Made by a program: the position numbers and the translations under genes. The notes under the pieces were generated by a model, which did no database searches, had not been told where the DNA came from, and saw only the letters and a list, made by a program, of their open reading frames with translations. 11,455 bases of DNA from Planctomycetota bacterium (lineage in GTDB: Bacteria; Planctomycetota; UBA1135; JALUZX01), in NCBI GenBank assembly GCA_027011425.1, contig JALUZX010000199.1, positions 1-11,455 of the forward strand, read 5' to 3'. This document shows positions 5,187-11,455 of the stretch, piece by piece (position 1 is the stretch's first letter; every line of letters begins with the position of its first letter).

Positions 5187-7658
5187 TCACCTTCTACTCA
5201 ACCCTTTCTTAGTCAGCCCCAACCCCAGGAGGGGAAGGATCTCCCCCGCCTCGTCGGGGCCGAGGTTGAAGACGATGAAACCCGGCGCGCCCAGGCGGCG
5301 GGCGGTCTTCACCTGTTCCACCAGGGTGTAGATCCCCTTCTGTTTTTTCCACACAGAATACCCGATTCCCGGGTAGACGGGGACCTTTCCGGCCCAGCGG
5401 ATCTGGGAGGCCACGGACCTGGCGAATTCCCCCGTGTCCGGGGTGTAGTCCATGGGGCAGACGAAATCGAGCCAGCCCTTCCTGCACCAGAGGGCCCAGT
5501 CCTGGCCGATCCGGTCCCGGTCCACGGGCCAGTTCCGGAAGACCGCCGCCGAGACGAGGACCTTGCGGGGGAGCTTCTTCACCCGGGCGCTCACCTCCGA
5601 TACCAGGGCCGAGATGTTGTCCCGGCGGAACTGGAGCCAGGCATCCCGGAGAGGCCCCGGTCCCAGGACCGCCCCGGGCCAGGGAGAGACCTTGCGGCCG
5701 ATCCTCTTCTCGAAGCGGCTCCTGCACCCCCCGCAGTAACAGGCGTCCCCGCCGGGATAGCGGATGTAGTCGAAATGGATCCCGTCGACGGGATACTTCC
5801 GCGCCGCCTCCAGCATGGCGTCCGCCTCGAGGCGGCGGTTCAGTGGATTGGAGGGACAGAGCCAGGGAGGACTCTTCTCGACCCCCCTGGAATCCACCTG
5901 GAGCCTTCCCTCCTTCCGCATCCGGGCGATGAATTCAGGCGACCGGTTTCCCGTGTTCCAGTTCACCTTCCACAGGTGGACCTGGATCCCCGCGCCGTGG
6001 CAGGCGGAGAGACAAAGGGCGAGCTGGTCCCCCCTTTCCTCGACTCCCGGGCCCAGGGGCAGAACGTCGCTCTCGTAGTAGGCGGCGCTCCCCCAGAGCA
6101 TGTTGGGAAAGACGGCGGTGAAACCGTTTGCCGCGAGCCTCCCTGCCACTTCCTTCCAGGTCATCCCTTCCACGCCGAAGGCGCTGTGGCACCAGAAGGC
6201 CCGGAATTCCCCCTTCTTCGAGGGCTGGGCCCGGCAGAAGGCCCGTTTCACCCACTCCTCCACCTTTACGGACTCGAGGAAGACCCGCCGGGCGTCCCCC
6301 CTTGCCAGGAGCCGGGCGCAGGCCTTCCGGGCCTTTTCCACCTTTTCCAGGGAAGGAAGGGCGACGCCCGCCTTCTTCGCCAGGCCAAGCAAGGCCTTCC
6401 TGGTCCGGGCCCAATCCTTCCAGGGGCCGAAGGCCCCCATGTGCTCCAGCGCATTGGAGGCGGCCTTCCGCCAGGCCCCGGGCAGGGCCTTCTCGAGAAG
6501 GGAGAGGTAGAAACACTCGAGTTCCGGCTCTCTTTTCACGGGGGAAAGCTCGGGAAGAAGGTCCAGGTGGACGAATCCCTCCGAAAGGAGGACCGCCGGC
6601 CGGGGCTTCTTTCCCCGGGCCGCCCACCGGGCCGCCACCCGCGCTCCCTTTCCCGCGGGAACCAGGCCTCCCGTCATGGCCGCCTGGAAAGGGACCTTTT
6701 CCGGCGCGCCGGGAAGGAGGCCCGGCTCCACCGAGAGAACCCCCGAGACCCGGCCGCCGCCGCTGCGCCTTTCCCTCCGGAATCCCGCTCTTTCCGCCAG
6801 GGCCCCGGGAAGGACCAGGAAGGAGAGGATCTTCCCCCCTCTTTCCAGGAAGGCTCCGAGAGGCCTCAGCGCCGATCCGGGAAGGGTCACGTTCCTTGGA
6901 AGCACCAGGAGCCCGATCCGGCCCGGGACCCCGCCCCGGAGGTCCAGGTCGCTCACCATGCTCGCTTCCATGCCGAGGCGCCGGAGAAGGCCCAGGGCTC
7001 CCAGGCAGAAGCCCCCGATATACCTCCTGCTCCCCGGGGAGAGTTGCCGGGTCCCCTCCCAGCGGACCACTGCGCAATCCCCCTTCCCGGGGAGGAGGCC
7101 AAGGCCCCCGAAATAGACGCGGGTGGATCTGTTCCCCTTCCGCCAAACGGAGAAACGGACCGCTTCCACCTTCCCGAAGCCGGAAGGGACTCCCTCGATC
7201 CGGCTGATCTCCTTGGGAAGCTCCAGGACCACCCATTTTCGTTCCTTGGGAATCCGAAGATGGAAGGCGTACCACCCCCTCCCGCTCCTCAAGAAGAGGG
7301 TGAAGTGGGAGACCGGGGAGAGGTCCTCCGCGTAGAGGAGGATCCCCACCCCACGGGCCCAGGAGAGGTCCTTTCGGAAAGGATGATCCCAGGAGGCCCG
7401 CTCCACCGGGTTCTTGGCGAAGGGACAATCCATCCGGAAGACCGTCTTGGATCCCATCTTGGAGAAGAGGACCGCCGGCGAACCCTTCATGGGCTTCCAC
7501 CCGGGGGCGGCCTTTCCCGGATCCCCCGGGGCCGGGTTCAAGGCGAGGGGAAAGGTGGGAGAGGGAGGAGGAGGAACCCTCCCGGCGGCGGAGGGACCCA
7601 AGCCCCAAAGAAAGAAGGGAAGAAAGGCGGCGGCGACTGGGTTTCTCATGTTTCTCAC
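5187..7658 (-). CDS. Secreted multidomain GHL10/YngK-type glycoside hydrolase-like protein
   Basis: The product is about 823 residues from GTG 7658, chosen because AAGGAGG lies eight bases upstream; the in-frame ATG at 7649 (three codons later) is the alternative. A signal peptide covers about 1-26. Residues about 45-190 form a beta-rich region like a carbohydrate-binding sandwich (GVGILLYAEDL, WYAFHLRIPKERKWVVLELP, RVYFGGLGL). Residues about 194-300 resemble a glutamine-amidotransferase-like fold (GFCLGALGLLRRLGMEASM, IGLLVLPRN, GAFLERGGKILSF). A helical stretch follows. Residues about 486-815 match GHL10 (PF02638, formerly DUF187): FWCHSAFG, GFTAVFPNMLWG, VDGIHFDYIRYP with Asp630, a CYCGGC cluster at 640-645, and FVCPMDYTPD. 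YngK-like proteins act on extracellular glycans, but the substrate cannot be read from sequence. The gene is divergent from the hydrolase-like gene at 7749 and convergent with the protease operon. The longer open frame upstream runs antisense through that divergent gene and is rejected. Confidence 0.88.
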   Translation of the reverse strand: MRNMRNPVAAAFLPFFLWGLGPSAAGRVPPPPSPTFPLALNPAPGDPGKAAPGWKPMKGSPAVLFSKMGSKTVFRMDCPFAKNPVERASWDHPFRKDLSWARGVGILLYAEDLSPVSHFTLFLRSGRGWYAFHLRIPKERKWVVLELPKEISRIEGVPSGFGKVEAVRFSVWRKGNRSTRVYFGGLGLLPGKGDCAVVRWEGTRQLSPGSRRYIGGFCLGALGLLRRLGMEASMVSDLDLRGGVPGRIGLLVLPRNVTLPGSALRPLGAFLERGGKILSFLVLPGALAERAGFRRERRSGGGRVSGVLSVEPGLLPGAPEKVPFQAAMTGGLVPAGKGARVAARWAARGKKPRPAVLLSEGFVHLDLLPELSPVKREPELECFYLSLLEKALPGAWRKAASNALEHMGAFGPWKDWARTRKALLGLAKKAGVALPSLEKVEKARKACARLLARGDARRVFLESVKVEEWVKRAFCRAQPSKKGEFRAFWCHSAFGVEGMTWKEVAGRLAANGFTAVFPNMLWGSAAYYESDVLPLGPGVEERGDQLALCLSACHGAGIQVHLWKVNWNTGNRSPEFIARMRKEGRLQVDSRGVEKSPPWLCPSNPLNRRLEADAMLEAARKYPVDGIHFDYIRYPGGDACYCGGCRSRFEKRIGRKVSPWPGAVLGPGPLRDAWLQFRRDNISALVSEVSARVKKLPRKVLVSAAVFRNWPVDRDRIGQDWALWCRKGWLDFVCPMDYTPDTGEFARSVASQIRWAGKVPVYPGIGYSVWKKQKGIYTLVEQVKTARRLGAPGFIVFNLGPDEAGEILPLLGLGLTKKGLSRR

Positions 7659-7666
7659 TTCCCTTC

Positions 7667-7673
7667 CCTCCTT
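7667..7673 (-). promoter_or_regulatory. Shine-Dalgarno of the GHL10 gene, favouring GTG 7658
   Basis: On the minus strand AAGGAGG ends eight bases before GTG (7658-7656) and 17 bases before ATG (7649-7647). The first spacing is normal and the second too long. A weaker AGGGA lies about ten bases before the ATG, so the ATG is not excluded. Confidence 0.55.
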
Positions 7674-7694
7674 CCAGGAGGCGCCCCCCTTCCC

Positions 7695-7714
7695 GTCCCG
7701 CGGGACTCCCGGGA
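7695..7714. promoter_or_regulatory. Palindromes in the divergent intergenic region
   Basis: The 90 bases between the divergent starts (7659-7748) hold the 12-bp perfect palindrome GTCCCGCGGGAC (7695-7706), directly followed by the 8-bp palindrome TCCCGGGA (7707-7714). A site shared by two divergent promoters is a reasonable place for an operator. Short GC palindromes also arise by chance in such DNA. I see no convincing -35/-10 pair on either strand. Confidence 0.3.
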
Positions 7715-7738
7715 CCGGCAGCGATAGACTACCCCCCC

Positions 7739-7743
7739 GGAGG
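7739..7743 (+). promoter_or_regulatory. Shine-Dalgarno for the gene at 7749
   Basis: GGAGG lies five bases before ATG 7749, which opens a signal peptide. This supports that start. Confidence 0.65.
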
Positions 7744-7748
7744 ATTTC

Positions 7749-8642
7749 ATGAGAAACCGAGAATTCCCCCTTTTTCACGGCCTTCTCCTCTTTCTCCTCC
7801 TGGTGCTGTCCGCCGGGGCCGGGCCGGCCCCGCCAAGGAGGCTCCCGCCGGAGCGATCCACCGTGAAGGTCCAGCCCAGGGGCCGGCGCCTGGAAGTCCT
7901 GGAGGGCACCCTCTTCGTTCCGGACTACTTCCACTTCCGGCCGGGAAAGGTCCCCCTCCTCTTGCATTTCCAGGGGGCCCGCTGGCTGGCGGAGGCCAAT
8001 TTCTACCAGGCCCGGGTCCAGGGAGTCCTCTACACATCCAGCCTCAGGGGCCTCTCCCGGGCCTTCCAGGGCCCTTTCCGGGACCCGGGACACCTGGGGG
8101 CCATCCTGGCCGACGCGGAGAAGAAACTCTCCTCCCTTTTCGGAAAGGGAAAGGTGGAGATCGGCCGGATCGGGATCACCTCTTTCAGCGCCGGTTTCGG
8201 GGCCGTCCGGGAGATCCTGAAAAAGAAGGAATACTTCGCAAGGATCGACTACCTGGTCATGGCGGACTCCCTCTACGCCTCCTACATCTCCCCAAAGGTC
8301 CGGGTTCCCCCGATCGAACAGATGGTGGATTTCATCCGCTTCGCCCAGCAGGCCGGCCTGGGAAAGAAGGTGATGGTGGTCACCCACTCCCACTACCTTC
8401 CCAGGACCTATTGCGGCACCTGGGAGACGGCGGACATGCTCCTCGCCTGCGTGGGTGGAACGAGGAAGAAGGTGACGGAATACACGAAAAGAGGGGTTCC
8501 CATCGACGGCCGCTTCGACCGGGCCGGGTTCCACCTTCTGGCCACGGACGAGGCCACGGCGGTGATCCACGTGGATACCCTCTACATGATCGGCGAACTT
8601 CTGGAACGATTTCCGCCCTTTCAGGGGGGAAAACCGGGGTAA
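7749..8642 (+). CDS. Secreted alpha/beta-hydrolase-fold-like protein, specific function unknown
   Basis: The product is 297 residues. ATG 7749 follows GGAGG by five bases and opens a signal peptide (hydrophobic core LLLFLLLVLSAGAGPA). The order of elements fits an alpha/beta hydrolase: an early strand KVPLLLHFQG, where an oxyanion loop would lie; a nucleophile-elbow-like segment IGITSFSAGFGAVREIL with Ser147 in S-F-S-A-G; a strand IDYLVMADSLYASY that could give the acidic residue; KVMVVTHSHYLP; and a late FHLLATDEATAVIHVDTLYMIGELL with His274 as candidate catalytic His. The elbow has Ser instead of the first Gly of GxSxG, so activity is not assured. I do not recognise a specific family. It is alone on its strand, divergent from the GHL10 gene with 90 bases between starts, so the two may share control. 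An esterase acting on decorated glycans is possible but unproven. Confidence 0.8.
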   Translation: MRNREFPLFHGLLLFLLLVLSAGAGPAPPRRLPPERSTVKVQPRGRRLEVLEGTLFVPDYFHFRPGKVPLLLHFQGARWLAEANFYQARVQGVLYTSSLRGLSRAFQGPFRDPGHLGAILADAEKKLSSLFGKGKVEIGRIGITSFSAGFGAVREILKKKEYFARIDYLVMADSLYASYISPKVRVPPIEQMVDFIRFAQQAGLGKKVMVVTHSHYLPRTYCGTWETADMLLACVGGTRKKVTEYTKRGVPIDGRFDRAGFHLLATDEATAVIHVDTLYMIGELLERFPPFQGGKPG

Positions 8643-8661
8643 AGGCGAAATGGACATGAAA

Positions 8662-8694
8662 GCGGGGCCGCCGGGTCAAGCCCGGCGGCCCCGC
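8662..8694. terminator. Perfect 14-bp GC hairpin between convergent genes
   Basis: GCGGGGCCGCCGGG (8662-8675) pairs perfectly with 8681-8694 around the loop TCAAG. It sits 19 bases after the stop of the + gene and 27 bases beyond the stop of the minus-strand gene. The minus strand continues TTTCAT after the stem and the plus strand has no T-run. It probably ends both transcripts, more convincingly the minus-strand one. Confidence 0.72.
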
Positions 8695-8721
8695 CTGGGA
8701 CGCTTTCAAAGGTTCAGGAAC

Positions 8722-9840
8722 TCAATAGGTGAACTCGATGATGTTGGCCCTCGCAGAATAGTATGGGGCGAAGGCGTCGTTCAGACTGAAGGAACTGGAA
8801 GCAGTAAACTTGTAGCCGTAGAAGCAGAAGCCGGTGGCGGTGCCGGTGAAGCCCGTGCCGACGGTGTACTTCCGGCCATAGGTCGAGACCAGGCCCATGG
8901 CGTTGGAGTTCGCGTCCAGCAGGAACTGCTGGTTGTAGAACACCTGGCCCGTGAGGGTGGGATCAACGGGAACGGCGCCGAGTTTGAAGTCGGCCCGGCC
9001 GGAGGCGTTGGTCTTGGAAACAAAAGCCATGACTGCGTCGATGTAGATCTTGCAGCCCGGGGCGCCCAGCGGGGTCAGGTCGAAGGGAAGGGTGAGGTTG
9101 CCCCACTTCTTGTCCGTGGAGCCCAGGAAGAGCATGGCCGGGATGTTGGCCTTTCTGATCTGCCAGTAGCTGTAGAACCAGAGGGGAGAACCCGGGTAGG
9201 GGTAGTAGCCGAAGTTGAGCGGATCCGAGGCGGCGCCCTTGGGACGACAGCTCTTGCCGATGTTCGTCGGCCTAATGGCCTTGGCCCCGCTCCATCCCTT
9301 GGAATAATACTCGGCATCCGTATACCAGTTGTAGTAATACTTGGTCACGTTCGCCGGAGGGACGGTCTTGAAGTCGACGACGAAGGCCTTGCCCTTGTAG
9401 GGGAAGGGCTTGTCCAGGGCGAAAAGAATGGAAAACGGCGCCGGAGGGGTGGTCGGCTTGGGAAGGGCCGGCCAACTGATGGTCTTCTTGTTCATGACCT
9501 TGGTGAGGTCGGCGCCGTGGTTTCCGGCCCAGCCGAAGCCGCACTGGGAGGGAGGATCGACCGCCCTGTTGCTCATGTAGACCTCGTAGTCGTACTTGTG
9601 CGCCTGGAAGACCGAGGTGGTCTTGCCGTCGCGGCGCAGCTTGAAGGCCTTGATCACGATCGGCGTGGCCGGCATGGCGCTCTTGGCGTAGATCTGCTGG
9701 GCCCGGCCCACGGCGTATTTTCCCACCATCCAGTGGTAGCGGCTGCCTTCCTTGTTGGCGAATCCCGAGGGCACCACGACGGTGCTCTGGGCGCCCAGGG
9801 CCCCCGCCAAAAGCAGGGTGACAAAAAGGGTTCTTCTCAT
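8722..9840 (-). CDS. Secreted protein of unknown function, planctomycete type
   Basis: The product is 372 residues from ATG 9840, preceded by AAAGGAGA (complement of 9848-9855) at normal spacing. The signal peptide MRRTLFVTLLLAGALGA has an Ala-x-Ala-like cut site before QSTVVVPSG. The mature protein is rich in Tyr, Phe, Gly and Lys, has no membrane segment and contains four Cys (in SQCGFGW, KSCRPKG, PGCKIY, GFCFYG), enough for two disulfides. An N-terminal part reading VPSGFANKEG, then RAQQIYAKSAMP and IVIKAFKLRRDG, recalls secreted planctomycete proteins in which a variant of this block opens a beta-rich domain. The C-terminal part (YNQQFLLDANSNAMGLVSTYGRKYTVG) recalls the short beta repeats common in the same proteins. 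No catalytic motif is visible. It has its own 226-base leader, and a terminator-like hairpin lies downstream, so it is probably transcribed alone. Likely a surface or extracellular structural protein; this is inference. Confidence 0.82.
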   Translation of the reverse strand: MRRTLFVTLLLAGALGAQSTVVVPSGFANKEGSRYHWMVGKYAVGRAQQIYAKSAMPATPIVIKAFKLRRDGKTTSVFQAHKYDYEVYMSNRAVDPPSQCGFGWAGNHGADLTKVMNKKTISWPALPKPTTPPAPFSILFALDKPFPYKGKAFVVDFKTVPPANVTKYYYNWYTDAEYYSKGWSGAKAIRPTNIGKSCRPKGAASDPLNFGYYPYPGSPLWFYSYWQIRKANIPAMLFLGSTDKKWGNLTLPFDLTPLGAPGCKIYIDAVMAFVSKTNASGRADFKLGAVPVDPTLTGQVFYNQQFLLDANSNAMGLVSTYGRKYTVGTGFTGTATGFCFYGYKFTASSSFSLNDAFAPYYSARANIIEFTY

Positions 9841-10066
9841 AGTTGGATCTCCTTTGTGGAAAAAGGGAAACAGGGGGTGAAAAAAGACACGCTTCCTTTT
9901 TGAAGTGGGATTTCCGGGAGAAAGCTCCCGAAACCCAGGATCAGAAAAGAATAACCCTTTCCTCACAAAACCCGAAGGGGGATGGACCCGTCTTTTTTGT
10001 TTCTCCACGGGGAAAGAGGGTTTGGGTGTTTCACCTCGGGACACCCGGTGCTTCAAACCGATTCCT
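9841..10066 (-). other. 226-base intergenic region/leader with two possible hairpins
   Basis: This gene-free stretch lies between two minus-strand genes and is visibly less GC-rich than the genes, with A and T runs. One hairpin, at 9911-9933, pairs CGGGAG with CTCCCG around AAAG, plus three A-T pairs beyond a bulged C; it would be in the 5' leader of the secreted-protein mRNA. Another, at 10019-10059, pairs GGGTGT with ACACCC inside an outer GGTTTG/CAAACC, and could be a weak terminator for the upstream glycosyltransferase gene. I found no convincing -35/-10 pair and no recognisable riboswitch. Confidence 0.4.
9848..9855 (-). promoter_or_regulatory. Shine-Dalgarno for the secreted protein gene
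   Basis: The minus strand reads AAAGGAGA, seven bases before ATG 9840. It argues for this start over in-frame upstream codons, which would add residues with no signal-peptide character. Confidence 0.65.
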
Positions 10067-10696
10067 CTAGCCCGATCTTTTCGGCGCAAGGCCCGGCGGA
10101 AGGGACCCCAGGTCCTCCGGCCTGTCGACATCGGCCAGGGGTTCCAGGAGTTCCACGGGCAGTCCCAACCGCCCCGCCCGGGCGAGGGTCTCTTCCAGGA
10201 CCCGGCCCGTGCCCCAGGGAATTCCCTCGAAGAGCCCGGGACAAGGGGCTTTCATCCCCACCAGGTAGTATCCCCCGTCCAGGGCGGGCCCAAGCACCAG
10301 GTCGGCCCGGCGAAGGAGACAAAAGGCCTTTTCCACGATCCTTCCGCCGAGACCGGGGAGGTCGGACCCCACCAGGGCCGCCATCTCCGCGCCTTCCCGG
10401 AAGGCGCCCCGGAAGGCCCGGAGCATCCTGCGCCCCAGGTCTCCCGGACCCTGCGGCCTGTATATGAACCCCTCCCCGAGCCAGGATGCCATCTTCCTCC
10501 TGTTTCCCCCCTGGAAGCGGACTTCCACCTCCCAGGCGCCTGCGGGAGAAACGGCCCTCCCAAGGACATGCTCCGTGAGCCGCCGGTGGAGTTCCGCGGC
10601 GCACTCCGGGCCCAGGGCGGGAATCAACCTGGTCTTGGTCCGCCCGGGCACGGGATACCGGGTAAACAGGATCAGCCTCTTCCGGGAAGGTCTCAA
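10067..10696 (-). CDS. TIGR04282-type (DUF2064) glycosyltransferase
   Basis: The product is 209 residues from TTG 10696, which overlaps the DUF547 stop (TTGA, 10696-10693). No ATG lies before the conserved N-terminus, and the resulting length is normal for the family. Motifs in order: LILFTRYPVPGRTKTRL, the nucleotide-binding start typical of the family; a mid-region GDLGRRM; LVGSDLPGL, with the Asp expected to bind metal and nucleotide-sugar; GPALDGGYYLVGM; FEGIPWGTGRVLEET; and DVDRPEDL near the end. These define a GT-A fold related to CofC-like nucleotidyltransferases. TIGR04282 is named as a transferase associated with radical SAM/selenodomain proteins, and relatives take part in arsenosugar-type gene clusters. 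The donor and acceptor cannot be read from sequence. Translation is probably coupled to the DUF547 gene. The TTG start is the least certain part. Confidence 0.88.
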   Translation of the reverse strand: MRPSRKRLILFTRYPVPGRTKTRLIPALGPECAAELHRRLTEHVLGRAVSPAGAWEVEVRFQGGNRRKMASWLGEGFIYRPQGPGDLGRRMLRAFRGAFREGAEMAALVGSDLPGLGGRIVEKAFCLLRRADLVLGPALDGGYYLVGMKAPCPGLFEGIPWGTGRVLEETLARAGRLGLPVELLEPLADVDRPEDLGSLPPGLAPKRSG

Positions 10697-11455
10697 CGGT
10701 CCTTCTTCTCCGGGTTCTTCCGTTCCGGCGCCTTGTTCAGGCTCCAGTCGTAGGGAAGAAAGACGATCTGGTATCCCCCCGCCACCAGGCAGGCCCGGTC
10801 CGGGGGCTTCACGTAACGGGAGGCGAAGTTCATCACAGCCTTCCATTCCGGCGAGAGGCCCTTGAACCCGCCCTTGGGGGCGTAGGCCTTCAGGAAGTCG
10901 GCCTTGTACCAGTCGAAGAGCGGCGAGACATAGACCTTGCCGGCCTTCTCGTCGATCCGGAACTTTTTCGGGTCGGCGAAAAAGAGGCGGGCCCGCCCGT
11001 CGAGCTGGGCCTCCAGCCTCTCCCCCCGGAAGGGCTCGTTCAAAAGGAAGGGACACCCCCTGGAGGCGCAGACCAGGCCCATGTGGATCCGAGGCTCGCG
11101 GAAGCGCTTGCGGAGGATCCCGTTCTCGATGAAGTCCAGGGTGAGATCCTTCCCCATGACCCTCCACTTCAGCTTCTTCCAGACGCCGGGGATCCCGCGG
11201 ATGCTCTTTATGGGCAAGTGATCCAGGACCGCCCGGATGGTCAGGGCATTGTATACGTTGATCCAGAAGGCAAGCCGGTCCTTCTCCTTCCACCTGGAAA
11301 ACACCTTGGGGGAGAGGCCGGCGACCCCCTCGAGAAAGGAATCCAGGCCCTTCCGGTCCCGGGCCAGGGCGGCGTAGTCCACCCTTCCGCGGCCGTCCAC
11401 GTGGGCCTTCAGGGCGGAGGCGTATCCCTCGTAGGAAAAGGACGGCCCCGCCTTG
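10693..11455 (-). CDS. DUF547 family protein (N-terminus outside window)
   Basis: The frame is open from the right edge to TGA at 10695-10693, giving 253 residues. A GTG at 11400 could pass as a start, but the 18 codons upstream continue the family pattern: SFSYEGYASALKAHVDGRGRVDYAAL matches the usual DUF547 opening, so the true start lies beyond the window. Further family hallmarks (PF04784) are DRLAFWINVYNALTIRAVL, the Cys motif CASRGCPFL, and VYVSPLFDWYKADF. The late segment PPDRACLVAGGYQIVFLPYDWSLN is the typical C-terminal strand. DUF547 has no settled biochemical role; many members are secreted, but a signal peptide cannot be judged here. It overlaps the glycosyltransferase start by four bases, so both are likely made from one transcript that begins upstream of the window's right edge. 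Confidence 0.9.
   Translation of the reverse strand, partial: KAGPSFSYEGYASALKAHVDGRGRVDYAALARDRKGLDSFLEGVAGLSPKVFSRWKEKDRLAFWINVYNALTIRAVLDHLPIKSIRGIPGVWKKLKWRVMGKDLTLDFIENGILRKRFREPRIHMGLVCASRGCPFLLNEPFRGERLEAQLDGRARLFFADPKKFRIDEKAGKVYVSPLFDWYKADFLKAYAPKGGFKGLSPEWKAVMNFASRYVKPPDRACLVAGGYQIVFLPYDWSLNKAPERKNPEKKDR

Noticed and set aside
4713..7727. A 1004-residue open frame on the + strand
   Set aside because: It lies antisense to the GHL10 gene, is dominated by Pro, Gly, Arg and Glu, and has no domain or signal peptide. Long antisense frames are expected in DNA this GC-rich.
7659..8657. N-terminal extension of the GHL10 frame
   Set aside because: The frame stays open upstream but is antisense to the clear secreted hydrolase-like gene at 7749-8642. 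A good Shine-Dalgarno and signal peptide mark the true start at 7658 or 7649.
9920..9970. A promoter for the secreted-protein gene with TATTCT as -10
   Set aside because: No acceptable -35 sequence lies 16-18 bases upstream, and the match to consensus is poor.
10697..11293. Upstream extension of the glycosyltransferase frame
   Set aside because: It overlaps the DUF547 gene on the same strand in a different frame. The DUF547 frame carries the family motifs and this one does not.
11398..11400. GTG as the start of the DUF547 gene
   Set aside because: The 18 codons upstream already match the conserved DUF547 opening, so the gene is cut by the window edge.

Overview
The window looks like chromosomal DNA from a GC-rich member of the Planctomycetota, probably a poorly described deep lineage. 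This is an inference from protein content: an NPCBM/NEW2 domain protein, a GHL10-type glycoside hydrolase, trypsin-like/PDZ paralogs in tandem, a DUF547 protein, and many secreted proteins with short Leu/Ala/Pro signal peptides. Start codons include TTG and GTG, and Shine-Dalgarno sequences are strong. No tRNA, rRNA, CRISPR array, transposase or phage gene was seen.

Left block (1-5124, + strand): a tight operon of five genes. In order they are the 3' end of a hypothetical gene, a secreted protein with three small beta-type repeats and an NPCBM domain, a secreted HtrA/DegP-like serine protease with an intact His-Asp-Ser triad and one PDZ domain, and two further HtrA-like PDZ proteins in which all three catalytic residues are replaced. 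Every junction is a 4-base NTGA stop/start overlap, so translational coupling is likely. A hairpin with a GAAA loop and a T-rich tail closes the operon. The pairing of one active protease with two dead paralogs is the most interesting feature of the window.

Middle block (5144-8694): a 13-bp AT-rich inverted repeat of unknown role lies at the convergent boundary. It is followed by a minus-strand multidomain GHL10-type secreted glycoside hydrolase. Divergent from that gene is a secreted alpha/beta-hydrolase-like protein on the + strand. A perfect 14-bp GC hairpin sits between this gene and the next convergent one.

Right block (8722-11455, - strand): a secreted Cys- and Tyr-containing protein of unknown function with its own long leader. 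Upstream of it is a two-gene translationally coupled unit, a DUF547 protein (cut by the window edge) followed by a TIGR04282/DUF2064 glycosyltransferase. That pair often belongs to radical SAM/arsenosugar-type gene sets, whose other members would lie beyond the right edge.

Most of the secreted proteins appear to act in the cell envelope or periplasm. The left operon reads as an envelope protein-quality or processing module, and the middle pair as glycan or ester hydrolysis. These functional links are inferences from domains and gene order only.
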